DNA from: Sphaerisporangium siamense
GTDB lineage: Bacteria; Actinomycetota; Actinomycetes; Streptosporangiales; Streptosporangiaceae
DNA: 64,000 nucleotides
Direction of reading: 5' to 3'
Assembly: GCF_014205275.1 (NCBI RefSeq)
Contig: NZ_JACHND010000001.1
Coordinates: forward strand, 4,836,001 to 4,900,000
Part shown: positions 1 through 9,556 of the stretch, in pieces
How positions within the stretch are numbered: position 1 is the stretch's first letter
Layout: the number at the start of each line of letters is the position of its first letter
Position numbers and translations under genes: made by a program
Notes under the pieces: model-generated
Databases searched by the model: none
What the model was told of the DNA's origin: nothing
Seen by the model: only the letters and a program-made list of their open reading frames with translations

Positions 1-1
1 G

Positions 2-160
2 TTCGGGCTCGACATGCTCATCCGGGCCGCCGCCGACCGCCTGCAGGAGGTGAGGGCGGCCGCCCGGGACGCGGAGACGGGGGACGGCTCCGCCGGGGAG
101 GACGCCCGGGGCGGCGGTGAGAACGCCGGGGCCGCGTTCAAGGGAAGCGCCCGGGGGTGA
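2..160 (+). CDS. C-terminal fragment, TetR-like regulator (partial)
   Basis: This open frame enters from the left edge and ends at a TGA inside a terminator hairpin. The visible 52 residues begin FGLDMLIRAAADRL, which resembles the last helix of the TetR C-terminal ligand domain, where 'FGLDLLLDGL' is common. A Gly/Ala/Glu-rich tail follows. The N-terminal DNA-binding domain lies outside the window, so the family call rests on one short helix and is tentative. Third positions are strongly G/C, which supports coding. Confidence 0.5.
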   Translation, partial: FGLDMLIRAAADRLQEVRAAARDAETGDGSAGEDARGGGENAGAAFKGSARG

Positions 161-172
161 TCCCCCGGGCGC
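147..172 (+). terminator. Perfect hairpin terminator overlapping the stop codon
   Basis: An 11-bp perfect GC stem (147-157 with 162-172) encloses the loop TGAT, so the TGA stop of the upstream gene lies in the loop. There is no U-tract, as is common for actinomycete terminators. It could also end transcription of the convergent transglycosylase gene. Confidence 0.75.
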
Positions 173-217
173 CGGAGTGCTCCCTTCCCCTGGGCACTCA
201 CGCGCGCGGCGCCGGTG

Positions 218-1468
218 TCAGTACCAGTTGTGCGACCGGAAGTGGCCCCACGCGCCGCAGGGGGAGCCGTAGCGCCCCCGGATGTACTTCAGACCCCACC
301 GAATCTGGGTCGCCGGGTTGACACGCCAGTCGTGCCCCACGCCGACCATTTTGTTCCCCGGCAGCGCCTGCGGGATCCCGTAGGCGCCGGACGAGGGGTT
401 CTGCGCCCGGTGGTTCCAGTTGCTCTCCCTGGTCCACAGGCTGTCCAGGCAGTGGAACTGCGTCACCGGCCAGGCCCGCCGGGTGACCATGCGGTAGGCG
501 ATCGCCTTGTTCCTGCCCTTGGGCGTCCGCGGCGCCCACACCTTCACGGCCGGGCGCGCCCTGGTCGTCCACACGCGGCGATGCACCCGGTAGGGCGCCT
601 GCCACGCGGCCGTCGCGGGCGCCTTGGCGGTGGTGACCCCGGCCGCGGCGGACGCCTTGGCCGCCGGGCGCGGCTGGGCTGCGGTCGCGGCCGTCGCGGG
701 CGCCTGGGCGGCGGTCTTGGTGGCGCTCCGGACCGCGGGCGCCTTGGCGGTGGTTCTGGCGGTGGTCCTGGTGGCGGTCCTGGTGGCGGTCCTGGTCCTG
801 ACCTTGGCCGGGGCGGTCCTGGTGGTGACCTTGGCCGCGGGCCCCGTCGCCTTGGCCGCTTTGGCGGCTCTGACGGCTCTGGCGGACCTGCCTGGTGCCG
901 CCGCCCGGCCCGCCCTGGCGGCCTTGGCCGCCTTGACGGTCTTCGGGGCGGCCTTCGCGCCGGGACCCGCGGCCTTTCCCGCCGCCTTCGCCGGGATCCT
1001 CGCCGGCGTGGTCACCGGCAGCCGCACCGCGCCCGCGCGGGTCCACATCGGGCGGGCCGGTGGTTCGGCGCCCGTCTGCGCCGCGCCCGTCGCCGGGCTC
1101 TCCGCCGGGACGGCCGCCGTCTCCCGCGCGGCCTTGTCCAGCTGCGCGGCGTACGCGGCGTAGGCCTGATGGGCCGCCTCGTACTCCGTCCCGGGGACCG
1201 TGGCCTGGACGGCCTCGGCGGGCTGAGCCGCTTCGACCGGCTGGGCGGCCTCGGTGGGCCGGGCGGTCGCGGGCCCGGATTCGGCGGCGGGAACCCCTTC
1301 GGGGGTCCGGGCCGCCTGAGCCGTCTCCGTGACGGTGCTCGCCGGGCCGTCGGCTCCGGCGGTGGCCTGGGCCGCGCCCGCCACCGCCGCGTTGACGGCG
1401 GTCGCGGCGATGAGCGCGGCGACGGCGCCATGAATAGCGCGTTTACTGTCCAACTCTGTCCTATTCAT
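218..1468 (-). CDS. Secreted lytic transglycosylase-like protein with basic linker
   Basis: A 416-residue protein if it starts at the ATG at 1468 (MNRTELDSK), which puts an Ala-rich hydrophobic export segment at about residues 11-33. A longer open frame reaches 1696, but its extra N-terminus is Arg/Pro-rich and not signal-like. The C-terminal ~100 residues form a lysozyme-like transglycosylase domain: TRESNW with the probable catalytic Glu at about 348, then GAYGIPQALPGNKM, and a C-terminal NPATQIRWGLKYI motif. Such domains cleave peptidoglycan glycan strands. Residues of roughly 150-290 are a Lys/Arg/Ala/Thr-rich linker with short repeats, which probably binds wall polyanions. No clear ribosome binding site is visible, so the start is uncertain. 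Confidence 0.8.
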   Translation of the reverse strand: MNRTELDSKRAIHGAVAALIAATAVNAAVAGAAQATAGADGPASTVTETAQAARTPEGVPAAESGPATARPTEAAQPVEAAQPAEAVQATVPGTEYEAAHQAYAAYAAQLDKAARETAAVPAESPATGAAQTGAEPPARPMWTRAGAVRLPVTTPARIPAKAAGKAAGPGAKAAPKTVKAAKAARAGRAAAPGRSARAVRAAKAAKATGPAAKVTTRTAPAKVRTRTATRTATRTTARTTAKAPAVRSATKTAAQAPATAATAAQPRPAAKASAAAGVTTAKAPATAAWQAPYRVHRRVWTTRARPAVKVWAPRTPKGRNKAIAYRMVTRRAWPVTQFHCLDSLWTRESNWNHRAQNPSSGAYGIPQALPGNKMVGVGHDWRVNPATQIRWGLKYIRGRYGSPCGAWGHFRSHNWY

Positions 1469-1871
1469 CGGGTCGCGTGCGGAGGAGGCCGCCAGGGGCG
1501 GCCGCTCTCGATGCACACCGGTGGCTCCAGGCGTGCGACGTCCGCGCGGCCGTTCCGGAGTCGGTTGAAGACAGGGCGAAGCTGTCTCCCGGAAGGCGCC
1601 GCGACGTGTTCTAGGGCGGTTTCTAATCGGTGCCCCGCGCGTCGTCCGCGTTCCGCGACACGCTCCGGGCGGATGTTTGCCAGAGGGGCATGACATCTCT
1701 GCCGTCTCGCGGGGCCTGCTTGGCGCGCGCCGTGCGGGAGATGGGCCGCGCGTGGCCGGGAAATGCCGCCGCGTTGAGGTTTGGCGCGGGCCACGCCCGT
1801 GACGCAGGCACTGTGGTGAAATGGCTCACGGCGAGCCGCGCCCCGAGCCGGTGCCCCTTTAAGGTGGCTTC
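1469..1871. other. Intergenic region, no gene supported
   Basis: This 403-bp spacer separates divergent transglycosylase and glutathione peroxidase genes and should hold both promoters. The reading frames across it are compositional shadows. An AAGGTGG ribosome binding site precedes the peroxidase ATG. I could not assign promoter boxes or a riboswitch with confidence. Confidence 0.5.
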
Positions 1872-2360
1872 ATGAGTCTTCGGGATATTCCGGTGCGCAC
1901 GCTGGACGGCGCGCCGACGACGCTCGGCCGGCTGGCCGGCGACAAGGTCGTCCTGCTGGTCAACGTGGCGTCCAAGTGCGGTCTGACCCCCCAGTACACC
2001 GGGCTGGTCGAGCTCCAGGGACGCTACGGGCCGCGTGGGTTCACGGTCGTCGGCGTGCCGTGCAACCAGTTCGCGGGCCAGGAGCCCGGGACGGCCGAGG
2101 AGATCCAGGAGTTCTGCGCCGTCACCTACGGCGTGGACTTCCCGCTGCTGGAGAAGACCGACGTCAACGGCGAGGACCGTCACCCGCTGTACACCGCGCT
2201 GGTGGAGCTGCCCGACGCCGAGGGCGCCGCGGGCGACGTCCAGTGGAACTTCGAGAAGTTCCTGATCGGCAGGGACGGCGAGGCGGTCGCCCGCTTCCGC
2301 CCGCGCACCGAGCCGGGGGACCCGGCGGTGACCGGGGCCGTGGAGAAGGCGCTCGGCTAG
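1872..2360 (+). CDS. Glutathione peroxidase family thiol peroxidase
   Basis: 162 residues, the normal size for bacterial GPx/BsaA proteins, which reduce peroxides in the cytoplasm, usually with thioredoxin-type reductants in organisms without glutathione. The active-site set is complete: Cys36 in NVASKCG, Gln70 in NQFAGQEPG, and Trp125/Asn126 in QWNFEKF. A second cysteine, Cys64 in VPCNQF, is where the resolving cysteine of thioredoxin-dependent members is found. The start is the ATG five bases after AAGGTGG. Its TAG stop overlaps the TAG of the convergent LacI gene in a shared CTAG. Confidence 0.93.
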   Translation: MSLRDIPVRTLDGAPTTLGRLAGDKVVLLVNVASKCGLTPQYTGLVELQGRYGPRGFTVVGVPCNQFAGQEPGTAEEIQEFCAVTYGVDFPLLEKTDVNGEDRHPLYTALVELPDAEGAAGDVQWNFEKFLIGRDGEAVARFRPRTEPGDPAVTGAVEKALG

Positions 2361-3346
2361 CGCCGCGCCGCGCAGCTGCCCCTGACGATCAGCTCGGTGG
2401 GCAGCGTCACGCCCCGCGTACGGCGGCCCTCGCGCAGCACCAGCTCGGCCGCGCGGTAGCCCATGTCCTGGGCCGGCTGCGAGATCACCGTGAGCGGAGG
2501 CGAGCACAGCTCCGCCCACGGCACGTCGTCGAACATGATCAGTGAGACGTCGCGCGGCACGCGCAGGTCGAGCTCGCGCGCCGCGAGGACGGCGGCCTCG
2601 CCGAGCATGTTGCCGCCCGCCAGCACCGCCGTCAGGCCGGTGCGGTGCTGCAGGAGCCCGGCCGCCGCCGCGTACGCCGAGTCGCGGGTCGCGCGCGCCC
2701 GCACGATCAGCTCCTCCTCGACCGGCAGCCCCAGCGCGGCCATCGCCTCGCCGAAGCCGCGCACCCGCTGCTCCTGGCCGTGCCGCGCGAGGAAGGCGAC
2801 GCGGCGGTGGCCGAGCCCGGCCAGGTACTCGACCGCCGTGCGCATGCCGGAGCGGTCGTCGGCCACGACGGCGGGGACGTCCTCGCGCCCCCGCACCGGC
2901 CGCTCGGCGAACACGACGCTCAGCCCGGCGCGGAAGGCCGGGCCCCACATCTCGCCGTCGCCCGAGGGCACGGCGATCACGCGCTCCACGCTCTCCTCGA
3001 TGAGCGAGCCGATCAGTTCGGCCTCCCGTTCGGGGTCGTCGCCGGTGGCCCCGATCATCACCGGCTCACCCGCCGCCTGCGCGCAGGTGAGCACGCCGTC
3101 GGCCAGCCGGGCGTAGAAGGTGTCGGTGATGTCCGGCACGAGCAGGCCGATGCCGCCGGTCCGCCTGCGGCGGAGGTTGCGGCCGAGCGCGCTCGGGCGG
3201 TAGTCCAGCCGCGCCGCGGCGGCCAGGACCTTCTCGCGCGTCGCCGGGCTCGCCGACCCTCCCGACAGCACCCGCGACACGGTCGCGACGCCGACCTCCG
3301 CCGCCTCGGCCACGTCCTTGATCGTCGTCCGACGCTGCCCGCTCAT
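2357..3346 (-). CDS. LacI-family transcriptional repressor
   Basis: 329 residues from the ATG at 3346 (MSGQRRTT); an in-frame ATG at 3352 is also possible. The N-terminal helix-turn-helix ([20 protein letters not shown]) and hinge ([15 protein letters not shown]) are typical. A periplasmic-binding-protein-like sugar domain fills the rest ([15 protein letters not shown], then GHRRVAFL). It lies divergent to a sugar-import ATPase gene, and a CG-centred palindrome of LacI type sits just upstream of its start. It probably represses itself and possibly the ATPase gene in response to a sugar or sugar phosphate. No Shine-Dalgarno is evident for either start. The ligand cannot be read from the sequence. 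Confidence 0.9.
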   Translation of the reverse strand: MSGQRRTTIKDVAEAAEVGVATVSRVLSGGSASPATREKVLAAAARLDYRPSALGRNLRRRRTGGIGLLVPDITDTFYARLADGVLTCAQAAGEPVMIGATGDDPEREAELIGSLIEESVERVIAVPSGDGEMWGPAFRAGLSVVFAERPVRGREDVPAVVADDRSGMRTAVEYLAGLGHRRVAFLARHGQEQRVRGFGEAMAALGLPVEEELIVRARATRDSAYAAAAGLLQHRTGLTAVLAGGNMLGEAAVLAARELDLRVPRDVSLIMFDDVPWAELCSPPLTVISQPAQDMGYRAAELVLREGRRTRGVTLPTELIVRGSCAARR

Positions 3347-3351
3347 CCGCA

Positions 3352-3365
3352 TGGAAACGATTCCA
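3352..3365. promoter_or_regulatory. LacI-type operator
   Basis: TGGAAACGATTCCA is a palindrome with one mismatch, centred on CG, the hallmark of LacI/GalR operators. It is six bases upstream of the preferred repressor start and 73 bases upstream of the promoter -35 box of the divergent ATPase gene, so autoregulation is the most likely role. A half-site-like TGGAAA lies about 20 bases further upstream of the repressor gene. Confidence 0.75.
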
Positions 3366-3437
3366 TCATGCTTTCCATCGCCTGGCCAAGCTCGCACCGG
3401 CATCCGAGGAGGTGAAGCGCATATTTTTCTGGAGGGC

Positions 3438-3466
3438 TTGACAGAGATGTCCGGTTCAGATGAGAT
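3438..3466 (+). promoter_or_regulatory. Housekeeping-type promoter for the sugar ATPase gene
   Basis: TTGACA at 3438-3443 and TGAGAT at 3461-3466 are separated by exactly 17 bases, close to the vegetative sigma consensus. Transcription would start near 3473, giving a leader of about 45 bases to the ATG at 3519. This argues against the in-frame ATG at 3447, which lies inside the promoter. Confidence 0.65.
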
Positions 3467-3518
3467 TCATGAAAACGTATCCACATCCGGCGGCACCCCG
3501 GACGCACGAAGGACTGCC

Positions 3519-4736
<1,218 letters not shown>

Positions 4737-4762
4737 GCGCCTCAGACCACTTCTCCATCCCT

Positions 4763-4809
4763 GCGAAGAGCCCCCGCCGTGAACCCCTCCCACGGCGGGG
4801 GCTCTTCGC
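4763..4809 (+). terminator. Strong 19-bp hairpin terminator
   Basis: A perfect 19-bp stem (4763-4781 with 4791-4809) has a 9-base loop and lies 27 bases after the ATPase stop. It is the strongest stem-loop seen in the window and should insulate the following operon. Confidence 0.9.
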
Positions 4810-4968
4810 GTTCAAGGAAGGGGGCACGGGAGTGCGATGGTTGCGCAAAACCGGTGCGCCGGACGCCTGACGTCCCGCTTAGGTGCATAGAACGGTTGCG
4901 TCGACATCTCGCTCGGCTTACGGGCGATGTCTCCCACAGCCGGAAACACGCCCATCGGAGAGTGCTGA

Positions 4969-5835
4969 ATGGCGGCGAAACGCACCATACCTATGTTTGT
5001 GGCATTGATCCTGACCGGTGTGACCGGGGCGGGACCCGCGGCGGCGGCCGTCGTGACCACGTCGGCCGCCTCGGGGCCCGTCGCGCACGTGGAGCAGCGG
5101 CCCGTGTCCCGTATCCCGGCCGTGCCTCCGAACGCACCGAGGAACCTGAGACTCATCCAGATCACCGCGACCCTCATCAGGCTGCGGTGGGACCCGCCCG
5201 CGGACGACCCGTACCCGCCGCGCCCCGGCGTGGTCGCCTATGACATCTACGCCACCGGATCGCCGTTCCGGCTGATCGCCACGGTGCGCGGCACCGTCCT
5301 GACCTACCTGGACCGGCGCCGGTTCTGCGACACGGTCTCGTACTTCGTCAGGGCGCGGAACGCGGCGGGCGAGGTGTCGGCGCCGAGCAACGTCGTCACC
5401 CGTCACCGCTCGGAATGCAAGCGGCACCATGACGAGGACGCCGTGGACAACGAGCCCGACGCCAAGATCGACGACCGCGTCGACCACGTGGACGACAAGT
5501 CCCATCACGGCTCCGGGAACGACCAGGAGGTCATCAGGGCCGACAAGCTGCTCGCCCTGGAGGACTCCTCCGACGGCGGCGGCGGAGGCCACGAGTCCGA
5601 CCACGATGAGGGACACGGCGGCCCCGGCGGCGCGGGCGCGGAGGCGCACGCGGCCGGCGGACCACAGGCCGGCGGCGGCCACGAGCACGCGGGCGGGCAG
5701 CAGGCCGGCAAGCAGCTCCCCTTCACCGGCGCGCCCGTGGCCGCGCTCGCGGGAGTCGGCGGGGCCCTGCTGGTCTCCGGAGCCGCCGGTGTCCTGATCT
5801 CCGTGCGGCGCCGCCGATCCACTGGTGCGCGCTAG
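4969..5835 (+). CDS. Sortase-anchored fibronectin type III surface protein (LPFTG)
   Basis: 288 residues. Signal peptide about 1-27 (hydrophobic run, then AGPAAAA). A fibronectin type III domain spans roughly 52-145 (PPNAPRNLRLI, LRWDPP, YFVRARNAAGEVSAPSN). A His/Asp/Gly-rich hydrophilic spacer covers about 146-248. A textbook sorting signal ends the protein: LPFTG at 250-254, a hydrophobic helix, and a RRRR tail. The protein should be covalently attached to peptidoglycan. No sortase gene is in this window, so it must be encoded elsewhere. The following gene starts 11 bases before this stop, so the two are probably cotranslated. Confidence 0.85.
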   Translation: MAAKRTIPMFVALILTGVTGAGPAAAAVVTTSAASGPVAHVEQRPVSRIPAVPPNAPRNLRLIQITATLIRLRWDPPADDPYPPRPGVVAYDIYATGSPFRLIATVRGTVLTYLDRRRFCDTVSYFVRARNAAGEVSAPSNVVTRHRSECKRHHDEDAVDNEPDAKIDDRVDHVDDKSHHGSGNDQEVIRADKLLALEDSSDGGGGGHESDHDEGHGGPGGAGAEAHAAGGPQAGGGHEHAGGQQAGKQLPFTGAPVAALAGVGGALLVSGAAGVLISVRRRRSTGAR

Positions 5836-7582
5836 ACGGCGCCGGCGCGTCGTCGCCGCCGCGCTCCTGCCGGTTCTCGTCCTCACGTCGTACGGGGGCT
5901 GGACGGCGTATGCCGGCCTGAGCGTGCGCGACCACCTGCAGGCGACCAGGGACGCCCTGGTGCACCTGCGCGCGGTGATGAGTGCCCGTGACCTCGCCCG
6001 GATCCGCGTGACGCTGGCCGACGCCCAGCGTCACGCGGCCGAGGCGCGGCGCATCACCTCCCGCCCCGACTGGGCGCTGCTCACCCACCTGCCCGTGATC
6101 GGTGACGGCGCCACGACCGTGCGAGGGCTCGCCGAGTCGGCCGCCGAGGTCACCGGCGTGCTGGCCGGCGTCCAAGGGGTCGGCGCCTCCCTCCTCACGG
6201 CCGGTTCCGGCGCAGACGACGTCGACCGGCTCCTGAACGGTCTCAGGACGGCCGCCCCGGTCCTGCACGGTGCCACCGCCCGGCTCACCCGGGCACGCGA
6301 CCGCCTGGCGGCCACTCCCGCGCGCACCCGCGTGGCCTCCGTGGACGAGGCGCGGGGCAAGGTCCTCGACGAGCTGGACCGGCTGCGCGGCTGGGTCGGC
6401 TCCGCGGCGACCGCCGCGGAACTGCTGCCGCCCATGCTGGGCGGCGACGGCCCGCGCCGCTACTTCCTGGCCTTCCAGACCAACGCCGAATCACGGGGGA
6501 CCGGCGGCCTCGTCGGCGCGTTCGGCATCCTCTCCGCCGACCACGGCCGTGTCCGCGTCACGCGCCTGGCCGCCAACAACGACCTGACCCCGAGCGCCCG
6601 CCCCGTCGTCGACCACGGCCCGGCTTTCCGCGACCGGTACGGCGAGGGTGCGGCCAAGCTGCTCTCGGTCTCCAACCTCTCCCCGCACTTCCCCTACGCC
6701 GCCAGGACCTGGACCGCGCTCTGGGAGCGCCGGACCGGCCGGCGGCTGGACGGCGCCCTCGCGATCGACCCGGTCGGCCTGTCCTACGTGCTCGCCGTGA
6801 TCGGGCCGGTCACCCTGCCGGGCGGGGAGCGGGTGACCACCTCCAACGTCGTCGACCTGACCGAGCGCGCGGCCTACGAGCGCTACCCCGACCCGGTGCG
6901 GCGCAAGCGCTTCCTCATCGCGATCGCCGCGGCCGTCGGCGAGGCGCTGCCCAAGGCGTTCCCCGCGCCCTCCCACCTGCTGCCCGTGCTGAAGCCCATG
7001 GCCGAGGAGCGCAGGCTCCAGATATGGAGCCGCCACGACGCCGAGCAGCGGCGCCTGTCCGCCACCGCGCTCGGCGGCGTGCTGCCGCGGCGGCCGGGGC
7101 CGTACGCCGGTCTGGTGGTCAACAACTCGGCCGGCGGCAAGCTGGACTATTACCTGAACCGCTCAGTGGATTACACGCTGGGCCCCTGCAGGAACGGCCG
7201 GCGGCCGTCGCGCGTGCGGATCCGGCTCACCAACGACGTGCCCCGCGTGGCGCTGCCGTCCTACGTCACCGGCAGGCTCGACAGCCCCGACCGGCCGCAC
7301 GTGGCCGGCTCCAACCTGCTGTGGGTGTCGCTGTACGCCGGGCTCGGCAGCGAGCTCACCGGCACGCGTGTGGACGGCCGGCCCGTCTGGGCCCGCACGG
7401 AGACCGAGAGGTCCCACCCGGTGCACTCCATCCTCCTGGAGCTGGCGCCCGGCCAGTCCAGGACCTGGGAGCTCGACCTCACCGAGCCCGGCTCCGGCGC
7501 CGTTCCCGTGGTCCCGGCGCAGCCCTTGGCCCGCCCGCAGCAGACCCGGGTCGACCAGGACCGGCGTGGCTGCCCGCCCTGA
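5825..7582 (+). CDS. DUF4012 domain membrane-anchored protein
   Basis: 585 residues from a GTG that overlaps the upstream stop. An Arg-rich N-terminus and one membrane segment (about 10-30) precede a long extracytoplasmic part. The C-terminal two thirds match DUF4012 as I know the family: RYFLAFQTNAESRGTGGLVGAFG, FPYAARTWTALWERRTG, DGALAIDPVGLSYVLAVIGPV and VVNNSAGGKLDYYLNR. DUF4012 proteins occur near exopolysaccharide genes in actinobacteria but lack a known activity. Position between an LPxTG protein and a tyrosine phosphatase suggests a role in surface glycan assembly or anchoring. Confidence 0.85.
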   Translation: MRARRRRRVVAAALLPVLVLTSYGGWTAYAGLSVRDHLQATRDALVHLRAVMSARDLARIRVTLADAQRHAAEARRITSRPDWALLTHLPVIGDGATTVRGLAESAAEVTGVLAGVQGVGASLLTAGSGADDVDRLLNGLRTAAPVLHGATARLTRARDRLAATPARTRVASVDEARGKVLDELDRLRGWVGSAATAAELLPPMLGGDGPRRYFLAFQTNAESRGTGGLVGAFGILSADHGRVRVTRLAANNDLTPSARPVVDHGPAFRDRYGEGAAKLLSVSNLSPHFPYAARTWTALWERRTGRRLDGALAIDPVGLSYVLAVIGPVTLPGGERVTTSNVVDLTERAAYERYPDPVRRKRFLIAIAAAVGEALPKAFPAPSHLLPVLKPMAEERRLQIWSRHDAEQRRLSATALGGVLPRRPGPYAGLVVNNSAGGKLDYYLNRSVDYTLGPCRNGRRPSRVRIRLTNDVPRVALPSYVTGRLDSPDRPHVAGSNLLWVSLYAGLGSELTGTRVDGRPVWARTETERSHPVHSILLELAPGQSRTWELDLTEPGSGAVPVVPAQPLARPQQTRVDQDRRGCPP

Positions 7583-8225
7583 CCCGTGGACCCCCGCGCC
7601 GCGTGAGGAGGGCTTCCGCCTGCTGTTCGTCTGCACCGCCAACATCTGCCGCTCCCCGATCGCCGAGCGGTACGCCCGCGCCGCGCTGGGCGCGGGCTCA
7701 CCCGTCGTCGTGGAGAGCGCCGGCGTCCGCGCCGTGCCCGGACGGCCGATGGCCCCCGGGGCGGCGCGCGTGCTGGAGAAGATGGGCGCCGACCCCTCGG
7801 GGTTCGCCGCGCGCCGGCTGACCTCGCGGATGCTGGAGGAGGCCGACCTGGTGCTGACCGCCACGACCGCGCATCGCGGGTCGGTGGTTCAGGAGTGCCC
7901 GCGGATCTCCCGCAGGGTCTTCACCATCACCGAGTTCGGGGCGTTGACCGGGGCCGTGCTCACGCGGCCCCGGTCGGCGGCGGACCTCGCCCGGGAGGGG
8001 GACCCGGTACGGCGGGCCCATGTCCTGCTCGCTCAGGCGCGGGCGCTGCGCGGGCTCGTCCCGGTGGACGAACCCGACGTGCCCGATCCGTACGGCAGGT
8101 GGGCCCGCGCCTACAGGTCGGCCGCCCGGCGGATCGCCGAGGGACTGTCGGCGCCGCTGGAGACGCTGACCGCCGTGGCCGCCCCGGCCTCGGCCGGCGG
8201 GCGCGGCACCTCCTCCGGCTGGTAG
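7566..8225 (+). CDS. Low-molecular-weight protein tyrosine phosphatase
   Basis: 219 residues from GTG 7566, which follows AGGA and overlaps the DUF4012 gene by 17 bases. The P-loop CTANICRS contains the nucleophilic Cys and the phosphate-binding Arg, and DPYG carries the general-acid Asp. Such enzymes (Wzb type) dephosphorylate bacterial tyrosine kinases and so regulate polysaccharide export. The convergent gene is exactly such a kinase, and the two reading frames overlap by 115 bases at their 3' ends. The protein is longer than typical (about 150 residues) because of an Ala/Arg-rich C-terminal extension encoded over the overlap. Confidence 0.9.
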   Translation: MAARPDPWTPAPREEGFRLLFVCTANICRSPIAERYARAALGAGSPVVVESAGVRAVPGRPMAPGAARVLEKMGADPSGFAARRLTSRMLEEADLVLTATTAHRGSVVQECPRISRRVFTITEFGALTGAVLTRPRSAADLAREGDPVRRAHVLLAQARALRGLVPVDEPDVPDPYGRWARAYRSAARRIAEGLSAPLETLTAVAAPASAGGRGTSSGW

Positions 8226-9553
8226 GAGCCGTCGTAGCCGTAGGTGTCCTTGGTCTTTGCGGGCACGAGGTTCAGTACGCTTCCCACCACGCGGGCGTTG
8301 ATGGACGACAGCAGCTCGGTCGCGCGCGCGATGTGCCCCATGCGCGTCCTGCCGTGCCGGGCGATGAGCAGCGTGCTGTCGCAGACGGCGGCCAGCGAGG
8401 CGGCGTCGGTCACCGGCAGCAGCGGGGGAGTGTCGATGATGACGATGTCGTAGGTGTCGGTGAGCGTGGCCAGCAGCTTGCGCATCCCCTGCGAGTTGAG
8501 CAGCTCGCTCGGGTTCGGCGGGATCCGCCCGCTGGTCAGCACGGTGAGGGACGGCGGCCCCCAGGTCTGGGCCACGTCCTCCAGCGAGGCCGAGCCGATC
8601 AGCACGTCGGTGAGCCCCGCCGACCCTTCGAGGCCGAACTGGGCGGCGACCCGGGGACGGCGCAGGTCGGCGTCCACGATCACCACCCGCCAGTCGGCCT
8701 GGGCGAGCACGATGGCGAGGTTGACGGCGATCGAGGTCTTCCCCTCCCCGGCGAGGCAACTGGTGACCACCAGCGAACGCGGTCGCCGGTCGACGCTGAT
8801 GAACTGCAGGTTCGTGCGCATCGCCCGGAACGCCTCGGCCCGGGAGGATACGCCGCGGTCGCGGATGATCAGCGGGTGCCGCTGGGCGTCACGCTCGCGC
8901 CCGATCACCCCGATGGTCGGGCTCTTCGACACGGCCTGCAGCGTCTCGGGCGTCTTGATGGTGGTGTCCACGCGATCGCGTAGCACGAGCGCGCCGATGA
9001 CGGCGGCCAGGGCGATCAGCTCCGCGACGAGCAGGTTGACCAGCGGGCGTGGGCTGACCGGCCTGACCGGGACGCTCGCCTGGTCCACCACCGTCACCCT
9101 GACCGTGGACGGGCTGGACCGGCTCGGGCGCTCCAGCTTGTCGATCACCTGCGGAAAGACCACGCCCAGCTTGTCGGCCAGCCGCGCCGCGCGGACGGGG
9201 TCGCTGTCGGTGACCGTGACGCGGATCAGCGTGGTCATGGGAATGGCCTCGGCCTTGATGCCGGCCTGGACGCGACCGACCTCGTCCGGTCCGGCGATCT
9301 GGCCGACCACCCGCCGGCTGGACACGAGGCTCGCGTACGACTGCACCCGCTGCTGGGAGAGCGCGCCCGCCTGGATGGCGGTCGCGAGACTGCCCTCCTT
9401 GTCGTATCCCGTCACCAGCATGTCGATCTGTGCCTGGTAGCGGGGCGGCGTCTTGGCGGTGACGACCATGGCCGCGGCGGCGGAGGCGATCAGCGCCAGC
9501 GCGATGAGCGCCCAGTGCGCGCGGATGAGCCGGAGGTAGTAGAGGCCTTGCAC
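8111..9553 (-). CDS. Wzz/BY-kinase fusion, polysaccharide co-polymerase
   Basis: 480 residues from GTG 9553. The N-terminal Wzz-like chain-length domain has membrane helices near 12-32 and 170-192 flanking an external loop. The cytoplasmic bacterial tyrosine kinase domain shows Walker A LAGEGKTS (267-274), Walker A' VIVDADLRRP (291-300) and Walker B VIIDTPP (371-377). The C-terminal tail has three tyrosines (TYGYDGSYQ), likely autophosphorylation sites. These proteins set glycan chain length and are reset by a Wzb phosphatase, here encoded convergently. It is the last gene of a minus-strand operon starting at 13810. Confidence 0.93.
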   Translation of the reverse strand: MQGLYYLRLIRAHWALIALALIASAAAAMVVTAKTPPRYQAQIDMLVTGYDKEGSLATAIQAGALSQQRVQSYASLVSSRRVVGQIAGPDEVGRVQAGIKAEAIPMTTLIRVTVTDSDPVRAARLADKLGVVFPQVIDKLERPSRSSPSTVRVTVVDQASVPVRPVSPRPLVNLLVAELIALAAVIGALVLRDRVDTTIKTPETLQAVSKSPTIGVIGRERDAQRHPLIIRDRGVSSRAEAFRAMRTNLQFISVDRRPRSLVVTSCLAGEGKTSIAVNLAIVLAQADWRVVIVDADLRRPRVAAQFGLEGSAGLTDVLIGSASLEDVAQTWGPPSLTVLTSGRIPPNPSELLNSQGMRKLLATLTDTYDIVIIDTPPLLPVTDAASLAAVCDSTLLIARHGRTRMGHIARATELLSSINARVVGSVLNLVPAKTKDTYGYDGSYQPEEVPRPPAEAGAATAVSVSSGADSPSAIRRAADL

Positions 9554-9556
9554 GGA

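Noticed and set aside
218-1696. Longer start of the transglycosylase at 1696
   Set aside because: The added 76 residues are Arg/Pro-rich and would bury the export signal; ATG 1468 is preferred.
1469-1700. c-di-AMP riboswitch upstream of the secreted transglycosylase
   Set aside because: Such riboswitches often precede cell-wall lytic genes in actinomycetes, and a short GACAG/CTGTC stem occurs here. The conserved core elements of the ydaO class could not be found.
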